Below, in pieces: positions 9,671 through 22,359 of a DNA stretch of 64,000 nucleotides. The notes beneath the pieces were generated by a model. That model had not been told where the DNA came from, did no database searches, and saw nothing but the letters and a program-made list of their open reading frames with translations. This DNA comes from Megaleporinus macrocephalus. Its lineage: Eukaryota; Chordata; Actinopteri; Characiformes; Anostomidae. The stretch lies in assembly GCA_021613375.1 (NCBI GenBank), contig CM038714.1, positions 42,481,123 through 42,545,122 of the forward strand, given 5' to 3'. Position 1 is the stretch's first letter, and each line of letters opens with the position of its first letter. Position numbers and translations under genes: made by a program.

Positions 9671-9867
9671 TATATTTAATATATTCAATTCTATTGTAAC
9701 TACTCAGTAATATGCATCTTCATAATGGTATATATTGCATTCTGAATTACAACAGATTAAACAATAAAGGCAGCATTTCTTTACATTTTCATAGGAAAGA
9801 CAGTAGAACACAGAAAGCTGCATTTCTAAAACAAGTATATAATAGAAACTTAATAGTGGTTCCACAC

Positions 9868-9914
9868 AGTAATAGTAATAGTAATAGTAATAGAAATAGA
9901 AATAGTAATAGTAA
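9868..9914 (+). repeat. (GTAATA)n microsatellite
   Basis: Seven to eight six-base units with GAAATA variants. They encode the Asn/Ser and Asn/Arg alternation of the plus frame 9712-9936, which is therefore not evidence of a gene. Confidence 0.9.
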
Positions 9915-9939
9915 CTACAGGAAAGATCAAAAATGATAC

Positions 9940-10115
9940 AGGTCTTATTCCAAGAGATTTAGAAGCATTTCTATTGGACCATTCATCATGAAACGTTCAC
10001 GAGACATAACAGACGTTTGTTGTGCTCAAATGACATAGAAAAGTGAAATATGACTTGTTTTTCCTTGGACAGTGACGATATGCCCATCCATTTTACTGTG
10101 ATAAATGTCTATACG
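9940..10115. mobile_element. Decayed copy of the GACCACCC-type Tc1 derivative
   Basis: Contains GCATTTCTATTGGACCATTC and, in the opposite sense, TTGGACAGTGACGATATG. Both are blocks of the non-autonomous family seen at 2820-3110. The mixed orientation points to rearrangement after insertion. Confidence 0.45.
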
Positions 10116-10186
10116 CTTGTACATCATCTACTCTAAGTCTAATTTCAATGTGTTAAAATAGACAATAACTGAACTCTGGATAGACA

Positions 10187-10317
10187 CTGGAAAGACCTAA
10201 TTTAACACTGGAAAGACCTAAAGACCTAATTTACACAATATTTGCATTTAACTAACCTCTCAAAGGGGGGCCGTGAGAGGTTAGCTAATTGCAAATATTG
10301 TGTAAATTAGGTCTTTC
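10187..10317. repeat. 98-bp near-perfect hairpin with direct repeats at its base
   Basis: Arm 10220-10262 pairs with 10274-10317 (about 41 of 43 positions) around an 11-base G-rich loop (10263-10273). The arms start AAAGACCTAATTTACACAAT. Just upstream, at 10187-10220, GGAAAGACCTAA is repeated twice more in direct orientation. This could be a palindromic MITE remnant or the product of a snap-back replication event. No miRNA family is recognised. Confidence 0.85.
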
Positions 10318-10320
10318 AGA

Positions 10321-11939
10321 AAACTATCGCTTTACTGCTACACACGACTGTGGTCAAAGCTTCAACTCTCAAGGATAAACTGGTTGGTGCTGGACATTAG
10401 ATGTTGGCGGTAAAAGCCCTGAAATAATGGCAAAAAACTTGAACAAGTCAGCTTGAATGATAGGGTAGAGCTATAGCATTAGACGGCGGAGTGGCGTTCT
10501 CAATTGCCACACTTTTGTCTTATAGAAGAAAGATAGAGATAGATGGGCGGGCGAGGTGAGGAGGTTGAAGTAGAGAGAGAGAGACAGGAGGAGCGAGAGT
10601 TAGACAGAGTGATGCATCAGTGACTGTGTGAGGGTGACAGAGAGCGCGGAGGGTGTGTGTGTAACAGGATTATGGGGTGATAGACAGGCGAGGCTAGCAG
10701 CGGGCTGAGTGTCTATCCAGAGCTTCAGGGCGCAGGGCCTGTCTCCTTCTCTTTATCTCGCTCTGTCCATCATGGCCTGTCTTCCAACTTCCAACTGTCC
10801 TGCATTACTGTCTAGTTGTATGTCTGCCTAGTTTTCCTGGGGCCGTATTTTCTAGGCCAAAACCTTTTAAACACATTAGTTTCCATCATTTAAGTTAGTT
10901 TGAAATGTTTGTCCCTACTCATAACAAACTCTCAAACTGAATTTGTGCCATTTGGTCAAAATAATTTTTTTTCTGAGGTCAGGCACTAATGTTGGACAGG
11001 AAAACATGGTTCCACACCAACCATGTCCAACCACAGTCCTGAAACAGAGTTTCAATTCCTTTCCCAAACTGTTGCCGCAAAGTTGAAGGCATAGAATAGT
11101 CTGAAACACCTTTTTATGCGGTAGCATCAATATTACCCAAACCCTGAAAAACAGTCCCAGACCATTATTCACCAACCTTCACTTCTAGCATTGCGTATTC
11201 TGGTAGGTAGAGTTCTTCTGCCGCCTGCAAAACTCAAATTAGTCCATCAGACTGCCAGACAATGAATGTATGAATGTGACACATGACTACAGAAAACACA
11301 TTTCCTTTGCTCCAGAGTCCAGTGGCAGCATGCTTTACACCACCCCAGTCGACGTTTGACATTGCAAATAGTGATCTCAGGCTTGTGTGCAGCTGCTCGG
11401 CCCTGGAAACCCCGATATACAGCTCTTTTGCTGATCTTGCTTCCAGAGGCAGTTTGGAACTGTGCAGTGAGTGACCCAACAAAGGATAGCTGCCTAATCA
11501 CTTAGTCCCTTCTGTGAGTTTGTGTAGTCTATGATTTTGAGGTTGGGGTGTTGTTGCTTTTACCAATTCTTAGTTGTTAAAAGCAATTACAGTTGACCAG
11601 GGCAGATCTAGGACTGATTTGTGGCAAAGGTGGCATCTTATGACATGCTTAACGTTACATTTCTGGAAGTAAACATACCTCACAAATGACTAAAACCACT
11701 CAGTTTATGGAAATGTACTCCCATGTTTAACAGGTGTCAAGGCTTCAGAACACGGCTAGGCATGCTTGGAAATTGACCATTTTTTCCATGGGAGTTTATG
11801 GACAGTATGACACCCCTTAATAAACTCCCCTTAATTTAGCATCCAAAAGAAGGACATAATACAACATATTCACAAGCCACAAATAACTTTTAATATTTAA
11901 TATTAAAGATTTTAATGGTACTTCAACAAGCTGAACAAC
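10321..11939. other. Unassigned stretch
   Basis: Bases 10500-10790 are GC-richer and purine-biased and look unique. Open frames on both strands near 11240-11500 overlap each other as complements, with no recognised domain or splice context. Nothing here supports a gene. Confidence 0.4.
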
Positions 11940-12872
11940 ATACACTAAAACACCATCCACATCACCTTCACAACATACACTAGAACCCTCATCTACATCA
12001 TCTTCACAACATACACTAGAACCCTCATCTTCATCATCTTCACAACATACACTAGAACCCTCATCATCTTCACAACATACATTAGAACCCTCATCCACAT
12101 CACCTTCACAACATACACTAGAACCCTCATCTACATCATCTTCACAACATACACTAGAACCCTCATCCTCATCATCTTCACAACATACACTAAAACCCTT
12201 ATTCACATCATCTTCACAACATACACTAGAACCCTCATCCTCATCATCTTCACAACATACACTAGAACCCTCATCTACATCATCTTCACAACATACACTA
12301 GAACCCTCATCCTCATCATCTTCACAACATACATTAGAACCCTCATCCTCATCATCTTCACAACATACACTAGAACCCTCATCCTCATCATCTTCACAAC
12401 ATACACTAGAACCCTCATCTACATCATCTTCACAACATACACTAGAACCCTTATTCACATCACCTTCACAAAATACACTAGAACCCTCATCCTCATCATC
12501 TTCACAACATACACTAGAAACCTTATCTACATCATCTTCACAACATACACTAGAACCCTCATCCTCATCATCTTCACAACATACACTAGAACACTTATCT
12601 ACATCATCTTCACAACATACACTAAAACGCCATCCTCAGCACCTTCACAATGTACACTAGAACCCTCATCTACATCATCTTCACAACATACACTAGAACC
12701 CTCATCCTCATCATCTTCACAACATACACTAGAACCCTCATCTACATCATCTTCACAACATACACTAGAACCCTGATCCTCATCATCTTCACAACATACA
12801 CTAGAACCCTCATCCTCATCATCTTCACAACATACTCTAGAACCCCCATCCACATCACCTTCATCACTCGTT
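11940..12872. repeat. 36-bp minisatellite, about 26 units
   Basis: The unit reads CATACACTAGAACCCTCATC plus a 16-base CTCATCATCTTCACAA-type tail. TCATCC/TCATCTA variants alternate. One unit near 12061 is shortened by a multiple of 3. Because the period is 36, reading frames stay open: minus frames at 11817-12458 and 12599-12916 repeat a 12-residue acidic unit, CCEDDEDEGSSV. The plus strand is open in part too. Openness follows from the period, so this is not evidence of a protein. Confidence 0.95.
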
Positions 12873-14339
<1,467 letters not shown>

Positions 14340-14464
14340 AAATGAGGATAAGGTAACTTAATAGTATAAAGTGAACTGACTTGCATAGTGAGTATCTGTA
14401 AGCACTCCCACTCAGTGCCACCAGAGGTCTCTGTCTCCTGAGTACTAAGGTAGCCTAGAGCACA

Positions 14465-15270
14465 CACACACACCTGTTCCTCGTTTCACACACACCTGTA
14501 GCTCATCATAGCCATGCTTTATAAACCCCTCTCATGGTCCTTTCCGTGCATGGTATTGAATGTACACTTGTACTAACACACCAGGCCCCTTGGTCTCTCT
14601 ACAGCTAGGTTATGCTGTGTCAAGTCAAGTCAAAAGTCAAGTCAAAAGTCAAGTCAAAAGTCAAGTCAAAAGTCAAGTCAAAAGTCAAGTCAAAAGTCAA
14701 GTCAAAAGTCAAGTCAAAAGTCGAGTCAAGTCAAGTCAAGCCACACTCTACATCACTTTACTTGCTTTGTCTCTATCATTACCCCTATAAAGAAGTAGTT
14801 CCACAACTGCAAGTTGAGGTTTGCTCGGCCTCCGCTCACTCTGCTCTACTCACAGAGCCTTGGTTAGCCCGACCGGGAAAGGCCGAGCTGTTCTGACTCT
14901 CTTTTAAACTGATTGCTAACTTTAGCTTTCGTTAGGGTTTCTATTTTCCTCTGTATCACTGCTCAGACAGGACTTCGCTCCTGGAGAACACTGCACTGCG
15001 ACTGAGGGGGTCCACTCTATTCACTGCTTAGAGAGGAAACCAAAGCCTGGAAACGCTAGTTCAAGTCAGGGTTACCATCTACTGCTGCTATATGGCTACT
15101 CTGCACGGCCTGCTCCATCTGACACTCCACTAGGCTTCCCTGGTTCCCTGGTTATCATGCCCTTTGCTCTGCCCAGTACATTGCCATTTACCATTCTCTG
15201 TTGTTATTCAATAAACAAGCTTGCTAATGGATCTCACCTTTACTTCAGAGTGACAGTATCATAGTATTAG
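14465..15270 (+). mobile_element. Possible solo LTR or LTR fragment
   Basis: Promoter-like and terminator-like signals occur in LTR order. A TTTATAAACCC TATA-like box lies near 14518. A mixed middle contains a 12-bp tandem array. A CAATAAAC polyadenylation-like signal lies near 15208, followed by a GT/CT-rich segment. The leading CACCTGTTCCTCGTTTCACA and CACACACCTGTAGCTCATCA resemble starts of fish Gypsy LTRs. I see no clear TG...CA ends or target duplication, and no internal coding region. Confidence 0.35.
14621..14740 (+). repeat. 12-bp tandem array (CAAGTCAAAAGT)10
   Basis: Ten units of a 12-base repeat built on CAAGT/AAAGT. The period is a multiple of 3, so all frames without a stop in the unit stay open (Lys-Ser-Gln-Val repeats). 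The two plus-strand frames here are by-products. Confidence 0.95.
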
Positions 15271-16025
15271 TCAGCAGTGGGTCTCGCAGCTTGTTTCTTG
15301 AACCTGGTCAGAAAAAAACACTGAAATTTGCTACTGACATCATAAACTACATCATTAAACAGTGATATTTACTGAACTCCAACAGTCTGATGTTCAGAGA
15401 TGTTTAAGTAAGTAAATTAAATTACTTAGGCAATTTGAATGCGAAACAACAGATAGCAACATCTGTGGTCATGCCAGAGAAGCTGCACACCACAGATTTA
15501 TCTATATGTTGTTAAGTATAGTTTTTTTTTTTTTGTCCAAGTGCATATTTTTGGATTTTATTTATATTAAATTGTAAATTATGGTTATGCTATATACTGG
15601 TAAATACTTTATAAAATTGAATTGAATAAAATTGAATTGTATAAATATCAGAAATTATAGGTTAGATAAAATTAGATTGGATTAGTGCAAGTATCCGTAT
15701 TGGTAGCTCAGTATCAGCCTATATTTATGGATTAGGTATTAGTATCTGTATCAGGAGGGTAATAAATGGTATTGGTGCATCTGTACTACTAAATGATTTG
15801 AACCCAGATATTTAGGCATATCAAAAACATATTGAGGTTAAAAAAAACTCTGGTGGCTGCGGGTTGAAAATATACTAAGCATCTCAAAAAAGGCTTTACT
15901 ACTGATTGTTACTGGTGTTCTATAAAGCTTGTCCAACCAAGCAACATTTTAGTCGCTGTCCAATAAAAACTAAGTATCTCCATTTTTGGATTTTTTTTTC
16001 TTCTGCATACTGTGAACTGTACAGT
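15271..16025. other. Unassigned AT-rich stretch with a Tc1-derivative scrap
   Basis: AT-rich with a poly-T run near 15523-15534. Bases 15950-15995 (GTCGCTGTCCAATAAAAACT, then CTCCATTTTTGG) match the GACCACCC-type derivative family in inverse orientation. Otherwise nothing recognised. Confidence 0.4.
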
Positions 16026-16029
16026 TGCT

Positions 16030-16195
16030 CTTTACATTGTGCCAAAGTCCTGAGATGATTGGACCAATAAAAATGCTATAAACTGCTGAAAAAATATCTT
16101 TTCATTAACTTACCCTGAAAGTAAGGACACTTTTTGTTCTCTTCTGTAAAGTTACTATTTTGGAGATACTTGTTTGCTATGAAGGAGGGTGTTTG
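16030..16195 (+). mobile_element. Copy of the GACCACCC-type Tc1 derivative
   Basis: Shares with 2820-3110 the blocks ATTGGACCAATAAAAATGCT, TTCTCTTCTGTAAAGTTACT and TTTTGGAGATACTTGTTTGC in the same order and orientation. Strongly diverged, with no terminus kept. Confidence 0.55.
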
Positions 16196-17387
16196 AGGGC
16201 AGAGCTTGTCCAGATCGACTGAACTCTAGACTCACAGAAACCCTCAAGCTTGTTCATTTCAAGGGAGTATCATTGTCTCTTGATTGATGTACCAAATACT
16301 AATTCTCTTGCATGAAGTCTGTGTTCTTGGCTGTACGTGAAGGAGTTGGATTAGTGAATGCTGGCTGATTCGAAAGGTCGCCCTCATCCTAGCACCCATA
16401 TGTCCTCTGTGGTGCAGGCATATGGAGAGTTTATAATCAAAGGAATATGCAAGCATGACTGTGACTGTGGCCATGTGCGACTGAGGCGTCTGCCAGGCTG
16501 AATAAGAACATCATGCACACACGCTATTGTTGCCTGCCCGAAGTAGCCTACAACAACAACATGCTGATAATATTTCCTCCGACATGGGAAGCAATTGTCA
16601 GAATTTAATTGCCTTGTCTTGTCTTCTCTGTAATCATCAATCACTCATTGTGGTGTGTCCGCATTTGGTGAGACGGGGGATGCAGCCTTGTTAAGAGTGA
16701 ATGAGCTTTAATGTGACATTCCACGGAGACCACATCCTTCTAATGTGATTGATGTGCGCTTCTCTCATCAGATTAATCCAGCATGGCAAAACTGATTGGT
16801 TTGTGAATGGGGAGAGAAAGAGAGAGAAAGAAAGAGAGAGAAAGAGAAAGCCTTCCCAGAGCAATCTGTGCTGAGTAATCCGGCTCCTAATTAGGTCAAG
16901 CTAGTAGCCATTTGTCAAAGACCTGTCTTCTTGTTGTTTCAGGATACTGAAGATATTATGTGATGTTTATGTGATATAATGTGATATTAGAATGCTGTTT
17001 TTAGTTATCTAAGTATTCTAACAATGAAAAGATTAATTTTTCATGCCAAAGTTTGTGTGCTTCATTCTGCTTTTGGTCATTGTCCACTATGAGGAACGGA
17101 ACAATAGTTTTTCAATGTCACCTGTAAATGTAGCATTACAGATTGCTGCTACAGCTTTTGCAGTGGAAAGTGCCCAAACAGATCTCTTAAGTAATGGTTG
17201 AAATGGAAAAAGAAATTTAATAAGACTTAAAATTTAAAAAACAAAACAAGTGAAGTGACATTGTCAGCTGGTTGCAGAGGCCAAAGGTACACACGTTGCC
17301 GAATTGGGGATGGACACTTTTTTACTGCCGAACCAAAACTTCTATTACTATATGACCTTGTTTTTTTTTTTTTTTTGTTTAGTCCTC
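16196..17387. other. Single-copy stretch, part possibly conserved
   Basis: Bases 16640-16935 look like non-coding DNA under constraint: balanced, with TAAT-type cores, but broken by a purine tract (16811-16850). Poly-T at 17361-17376. No gene. Overlapping minus frames at 16259-16644 have no recognised domain. Confidence 0.35.
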
Positions 17388-17562
17388 TTTATTGCTAAAA
17401 TACGGTGGCCGAGAAGACTCAACGCGCTGCAAATTCACAAACTCGCTGCAAACAGAAAACACTTTCATCAAAACACAGTGGAAGTGTGTCCAGAGGACAC
17501 TTAAAGGACGTGGGACGCAATGGTTTTGGCTTTATTTGCTTACTATCCAGACTTACTTCTCA
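17388..17562 (+). repeat. Left arm of a long inverted repeat around a hAT element
   Basis: Contains GCCGAGAAGACTCA, CAGAAAACACTTTCATCAAA and GTCCAGAGGACACTTAAAG. All recur as reverse complement at 18081-18265. The arms are diverged (small gaps, substitutions). They are probably two head-to-head pieces of an older repeat. Confidence 0.7.
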
Positions 17563-17570
17563 TTAGACGC

Positions 17571-18072
17571 TAGTGATGGCCAGATCAAGCCTCTTAAAGC
17601 GTTAAAGCTTTCCCTCCAGATAGTTAAAAAAAAAGTTCATTACTCGAAGCTTCATGTGCACACGAACCCCCCTGCTGGTCAAAACTTTTATTGTCATTTC
17701 AACTATTTGCGATGGCCTCTTGCAATGTTGTTAGCATGAGAACAAGTAAAAACACCTACATTTCATTTTCTGTGGTTAATTCATTTGTTTATCTGATCTG
17801 TGTTTGATTGTGTGGGTAAAAAACCTGCCAGTATGATTTCAGTCAGTAAATAAATCCAATAGTACGTGAGATATTGATGTTCAAACTGTTGCTGTGGTTT
17901 TAAGAGATGGGACAGTGATTGTTGGGTGATGATGACTTAAATTTTTATCAAGCAATAAATCACGCCAATACTCAAACCACGTCCTGAGCCAGTGAGGCTT
18001 TAGACGTCATCAGTGACTTTTTGGATTTCTTGACACAAGCTCTGAAGCATGGGTATCATTTGCCCATCACTA
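17571..18072. mobile_element. Non-autonomous hAT element, 502 bp
   Basis: Ends are inverted: TAGTGATGGCCAGATC on the left, and TAGTGATGGGCAAATGA as the reverse complement of the right end. Flanking 8-base duplications are TTAGACGC (17563-17570) and CTAGACGC (18073-18080), 7 of 8 alike. Eight-base duplications are the hAT hallmark. The interior includes CGAAGCTTCATGTGCACACG and CCCCCTGCTGGTC, seen in fish hAT-derived repeats. No transposase; it would have depended on an enzyme made elsewhere. Confidence 0.8.
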
Positions 18073-18080
18073 CTAGACGC

Positions 18081-18265
18081 TACAGCGGCTCTGTGTGGTT
18101 CTGTTTACATTGCGTCGCCGTATGTGGTCCCAAGTTCTTTAAGCGTCCTCCGGAAACATTTCCTTTGTGTTGTGGATGGTTTTGCAGCGTGTTCGTGAAA
18201 TGTAGTGCCCGTGTTGCCGTTTTGATGAAAGTGTTTTCTGTGAGTCTTCTAGGCCACAGTACTAA
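18081..18265 (-). repeat. Right arm of the long inverted repeat
   Basis: Reverse complement of much of 17388-17562. Shared blocks in this orientation are TTTGATGAAAGTGTTTTCTG, GAGTCTTCTAGGCC and CTTTAAGCGTCCTCCGGA. The 114-codon plus frame and 68-codon minus frame here are products of the repeat, not genes. Confidence 0.7.
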
Positions 18266-18840
18266 AATGAGTTTGGTGGAACGCACTCACGAGGCCAGGC
18301 CTGTCTTAGAGTCGAGTCTAGTACACCATAGAAGCCTCTACCTACAATTACCCCATGCATTGTAATATGCAGTAAATATAACTTGTATTGCTGCAATAAC
18401 CATATCTAGTGAGAACCTGCATTGATACAGCAAACACTGTAAACACTGCAGCAAGTCCTGTCTGGATCTGTTATTTAAGATAATACATCTACAGCTTTCC
18501 TTTGCAAGCTGGGCAGGAAGATGGATTTGTCCCTTTTGTGCTGTGAGGAAGCATCAGAGCAAACTGTGTGCTTTCCAAATCTTCTAAAAATATAACTATT
18601 TTCCATATGGCCTATTTACACTCTGTTAAAAGTGTGGAGCCTGCAACAACGTGCAAGGTAAATGGGACGAATGAAAGTGGAACCACATCAAGCAATCTTT
18701 TTTCTCAGTACTTAGCTCACTCTGAAGCTCTGACATGGACAGATATTTGGAGATATCTGTTGTCAAACACACTGAACATGAAAACAGAATTCGTTGTAGA
18801 CTACTATAGACATAGACTACCTGACCATTTGCTTCCAGAC

Positions 18841-18843
<3 letters not shown>
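18266..18843. other. Unassigned sequence
   Basis: Nothing recognised. A 111-codon plus frame (18568-18903) runs into the TA array and has no known domain. Confidence 0.4.

Positions 18844-18881
<38 letters not shown>
18844..18881 (+). repeat. (AT)19 microsatellite
   Basis: Uninterrupted AT dinucleotides for 38 bases. Confidence 0.97.
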
Positions 18882-18884
<3 letters not shown>

Positions 18885-19990
18885 TATAAATACAACACTG
18901 TAGTGCTGAGAACGGCCAACTCGAATAATAGCTGTCCAGTTATTCTATTTAGCAAACAAATAACTGCTTCCATCATTAGTTGGCCAATACAACGCTTGCT
19001 GTTGCTTTCATATTATAGTATAATGGCATGTGTACTTGAAGCTACATAATTTATATGAGACATTTAAAACTATTATTAGGGCCTTAAACCTCTAATAAAC
19101 ATGTATTTTAGAGCCCTTCAGAGTAAGTGTCTCTCGCCCTCTTCTCTCACAAATGTATCATATCTCTCGCATCGTAAAAGTCAAGGTCTCAGCCTACAAT
19201 GACTGTAATGACAGTTTGCAGTTCTGCACTTCAATGCCTCTCATCTCATCACCGTCCTCTTTATAATCCAGTCCTGCCTATTACAATAGGCTAGAGAGAG
19301 CGAGTGAGAGAGAGAGAACGAGAGAGATGCTGACACCTGGGAAAGGTCGGCCATGGTTTTTCTTCCTCTCGGAGTCTGATGTAATTAGGACTCCGCTACA
19401 GTGCCTGTGAGCTACGGAAGAGAAGGACGAGAGTAAACAGAAGGGAAAAAAAGCAGAAAATGGCTCTGATGGAAAAACTCATTATGAGAAAATGTGAAAT
19501 GATATTCATCTAAAGGGTTCTGTTCACTGGAAAATGTTTTCAGTACAATCGATCATGTTGTCTTTAGCAGAACTAAATGAAGTAGCAACTACAGTCACTC
19601 AGTCAGTTGAGGTCTTTAAACCACTTCTGGGCCAAAAGAGTGTTAATATATCCTTCTGAAAGTTGGTTAAGATGTAAATGAAGACAGTCATAAAGGTTTG
19701 ATGTTGAATGTTCTGTTTTAAAATATCTTTAAGTCAGAATTGTTAACAGTGGTGATGATGGTAACCGGACAGGCATCTAAAAGCAACCTCACTGAAGAAA
19801 TTACAAGAGATAACCTTTATATAACTTAATATCTTGTTTAAAAAATATTTTAATTTCCTTTAATGTAAGTTTAAAATATTTACATGTGTCATGAGTTTCA
19901 AATTATTCAAAAAAACGTTTTCATGCCACTACAGAAAAACAAATTTAAGTCAATAAGCTGTGCTTCATTTTAGCCACACCCCTGCATTTT
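18882..19990. other. Unassigned stretch
   Basis: AT-rich and apparently unique. A short GA-rich patch at 19293-19326 is followed by balanced sequence (19330-19450) that could be a small conserved non-coding segment. No gene. Confidence 0.4.
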
Positions 19991-19995
19991 GGAGT

Positions 19996-20521
19996 TGGAA
20001 GTGAGACTACCTGTATGTCTGAAATCACCCAGTAAGTCAGTAGGGACTAGACTGGAGCCAGTACCCACTGCTCAAGCGGTAGAGTAGTAGGTAGCTTCAG
20101 TACGGGAGTTTTTAGACGCACCTCAGATGCACTACATCCACTAACTCACCAAGGTCTTGTGATGCAACACATCAGACCACCTCTGTGAACGTCCTGCTAT
20201 TTATTAAAAAATCATTTTAAAGACGTATTAGATACTTTTTGTGACACTGACCTGTGTTTTTGTCAGACGGTGTTGAGCTGTAGCTAGGAGAAGACCAATC
20301 CAGAGAAACTTAATAATTTCACCTCAGAAGTAGCACTAACTTCTGTGGCGGCAGTTCAGCAGCAATGTATTACAATGTCTCCCGATTCAGGAGGTTATCT
20401 GGGTAACGTTTGCGTAGTACTTATAGACCACTAAGTACTAAGACACACTTTCCGCGTTTACCTACTGATTTCGTAGTCGGCGATTTCGGACACGTCCCTG
20501 TTTTAGAGCAGGAAGTGAGAC
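19996..20521. mobile_element. MITE-like element with inverted ends
   Basis: GTCTGAAATCACCCAGTAAG at about 20018 pairs with the reverse complement of TCGTAGTCGGCGATTTCGGAC near 20491. That gives inverted ends of about 28 bases with several mismatches. GGAAGTGAGACT flanks the unit on both sides (19996-20007 and 20510-20521). The interior 20041-20231 is repeated at about 22480-22680. No coding capacity. Superfamily uncertain. Confidence 0.55.
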
Positions 20522-20831
20522 TGCATCCCTGTCCCTCATGACCACATGCCAATCAGCTGGAGTCTCAGAGTCTGAAAATCTCTTTGCAACTTTAACAATT
20601 GCAATATATTTTCTAAAATGAAGTACCTTTATATTTTAAAAATGTAAAAATGTTATTGCTAGTCTTGCACTGACTGGTGATTTTGTGTTCTTCTCAAAAT
20701 TAACTAAAAATGTCACTACTGTTTTGGTTTTGCTTTGGTTTTGGTCTTCAGAATTATTTTAAGAAGGTAAGAGTCAGAAGGGAAGTGAAGATATAGTGTC
20801 AGTCAAATGGTTTTAGTCTAGTTGTTTTTAG
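20522..20831. other. Unassigned AT-rich sequence
   Basis: No recognised features. Confidence 0.4.
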
Positions 20832-21059
20832 GTGACACATCATCAGCCCGTCTTAACAAGGAAGATAACAGAAGTCTTTTGGCTTACCATCGCTAAAAAG
20901 ACTGTTCTGACAAACTGGAAAACAAGGAGGAAGATTTCCATCAATCACATCCCAATAGAACACAAAGCAATGAAAAAACTCTCAGCATCCATCAAGGATA
21001 AATCTCAGGAATACAAGAAAACAAGGTCAACAATTAACAACATTCTAGAACCACCTTAA
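20832..21059 (+). pseudogene. Possible LINE ORF2 C-terminal fragment
   Basis: A 75-codon open frame includes FWLTIAKKTVLTNWKTRRK followed by ISINH. It resembles the segment KKTILLNWK...INHW near the C-terminus of L1/Tx1-clade retrotransposon ORF2 proteins. No reverse-transcriptase motif lies upstream, so this would be a 5'-truncated insertion, the normal fate of LINE copies. The match rests on about 25 residues and could be chance. Confidence 0.4.
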
Positions 21060-21105
21060 CCTCCGATTTCTTTTATACCTACCTGCGGTGCCCTTACATG
21101 AATAT

Positions 21106-21108
<3 letters not shown>

Positions 21109-21138
<30 letters not shown>
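21109..21138 (+). repeat. (CA)15 microsatellite
   Basis: Uninterrupted CA dinucleotides for 30 bases. Confidence 0.97.
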
Positions 21139-21140
<2 letters not shown>

Positions 21141-21279
21141 CATACTCACACACAAATAAATATTTACAGTAGGTGTTACACATGGCTCCAGCTCAGTGTA
21201 CTCTCGGAGGATAAATCATCATAACCTCAGTTTTCTTTTTTTGTATATATGTTTTTGTTTTTTAGATAGTTAGCAATTT

Positions 21280-21281
<2 letters not shown>

Positions 21282-21372
<91 letters not shown>
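21282..21372 (+). repeat. (TA)n microsatellite, 91 bp
   Basis: Uninterrupted TA dinucleotides for about 91 bases. Able to form a cruciform and likely length-variable. Confidence 0.97.
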
Positions 21373-21374
<2 letters not shown>

Positions 21375-22355
21375 TCCTTTATTTCTCCTGGTTAATCCCA
21401 GTTTGTTTGTATGTTTATTGTCCTCCTTCTACACGATGATTGCATATACTAAATGAAAACTTGTAATATTAGAAATAAAGAAACATTGGTCCTCTGAATT
21501 GGGGGAGGCGGGTAGTAGCGGGAAAATAAATAAATAAAAATAAATAAATAAATGGTTTTAAAAATGATTAATTCCAAACCTAAGAATACAAAGTGTGATT
21601 TGAACTTAGACTTGAAAGCAGAGCAGTAGAATAATACACTGGGTATATGCTAATTTTATGAATTTAAAATCAGCCTTGTTCAACCTTGATGCTTAATTAG
21701 AGCTTGTGTTACTGATATTCTCTGGAACTCTATTCACATGAAATGGATTTACAGTCACAGTTTTCCTGAAAGCCTCTTTTACCCTAGTTCACCTCATGTG
21801 TACTCTGGTGTAAACTAACAGAGATGCTGTAGTTTTCTTCTACTCTTCATCCACTGCTCTTCCACCTGGAAAAAACCCACCATATCGTGTGCTGCAAGGC
21901 AGCTAAGCACACGTTCACAGAGTGCAGCCAAGCACAAAATCTGCACAGCATTAAAATTCTTAATTAGTCTAAATATATGTGTTAGGCTTTGGCCCAGAGG
22001 TCTTCACGCAATGTCAGTAAATGGTGGCAGAGGAAGCATCTGCTGGCTTTAGCTTTTGTATAGGCTGTTTGAGTGTTTGGGGTTTTAATAATGTTTTACA
22101 TGTCATTGATTGGGCTACTTAAAGGACCACTGTCACTGAAACCTCACATCCTTGTTATTTCTTTGTTAAAGTAAAATAATTTGATGGAGTATCATTCACT
22201 TCGTATTTCTTGCAATACCATATAGAAACAATACTAGAAAAATACTAAACTCATTGTATATTGTGCTGTTCCTGGCAGTCAGGAAGCGAATATACCATTG
22301 CAGTCTTCTAAAGGATGAACACATCAAAAAGTAATGACTTACATATCACTTAATT
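21373..22355. other. Unassigned stretch with an (AAAT)n patch
   Basis: (AAAT)n at 21524-21553. The remainder is AT-rich unique-looking DNA with no gene or element recognised. Confidence 0.4.
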
Positions 22356-22359
22356 ATTG

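Noticed and set aside
11940..12872. CRISPR array
   Set aside because: Units are directly adjacent with no unique spacers, and the genome is eukaryotic.
14560..14896. Lys-Ser-Gln-Val repeat protein on the plus strand
   Set aside because: Product of the 12-bp tandem array; two frames are open at once.
17392..18365. Plus-strand frames of 115 and 114 codons as genes
   Set aside because: Both lie within or overlap the inverted-repeat arms around the hAT element, and complementary frames appear in the opposite arm.
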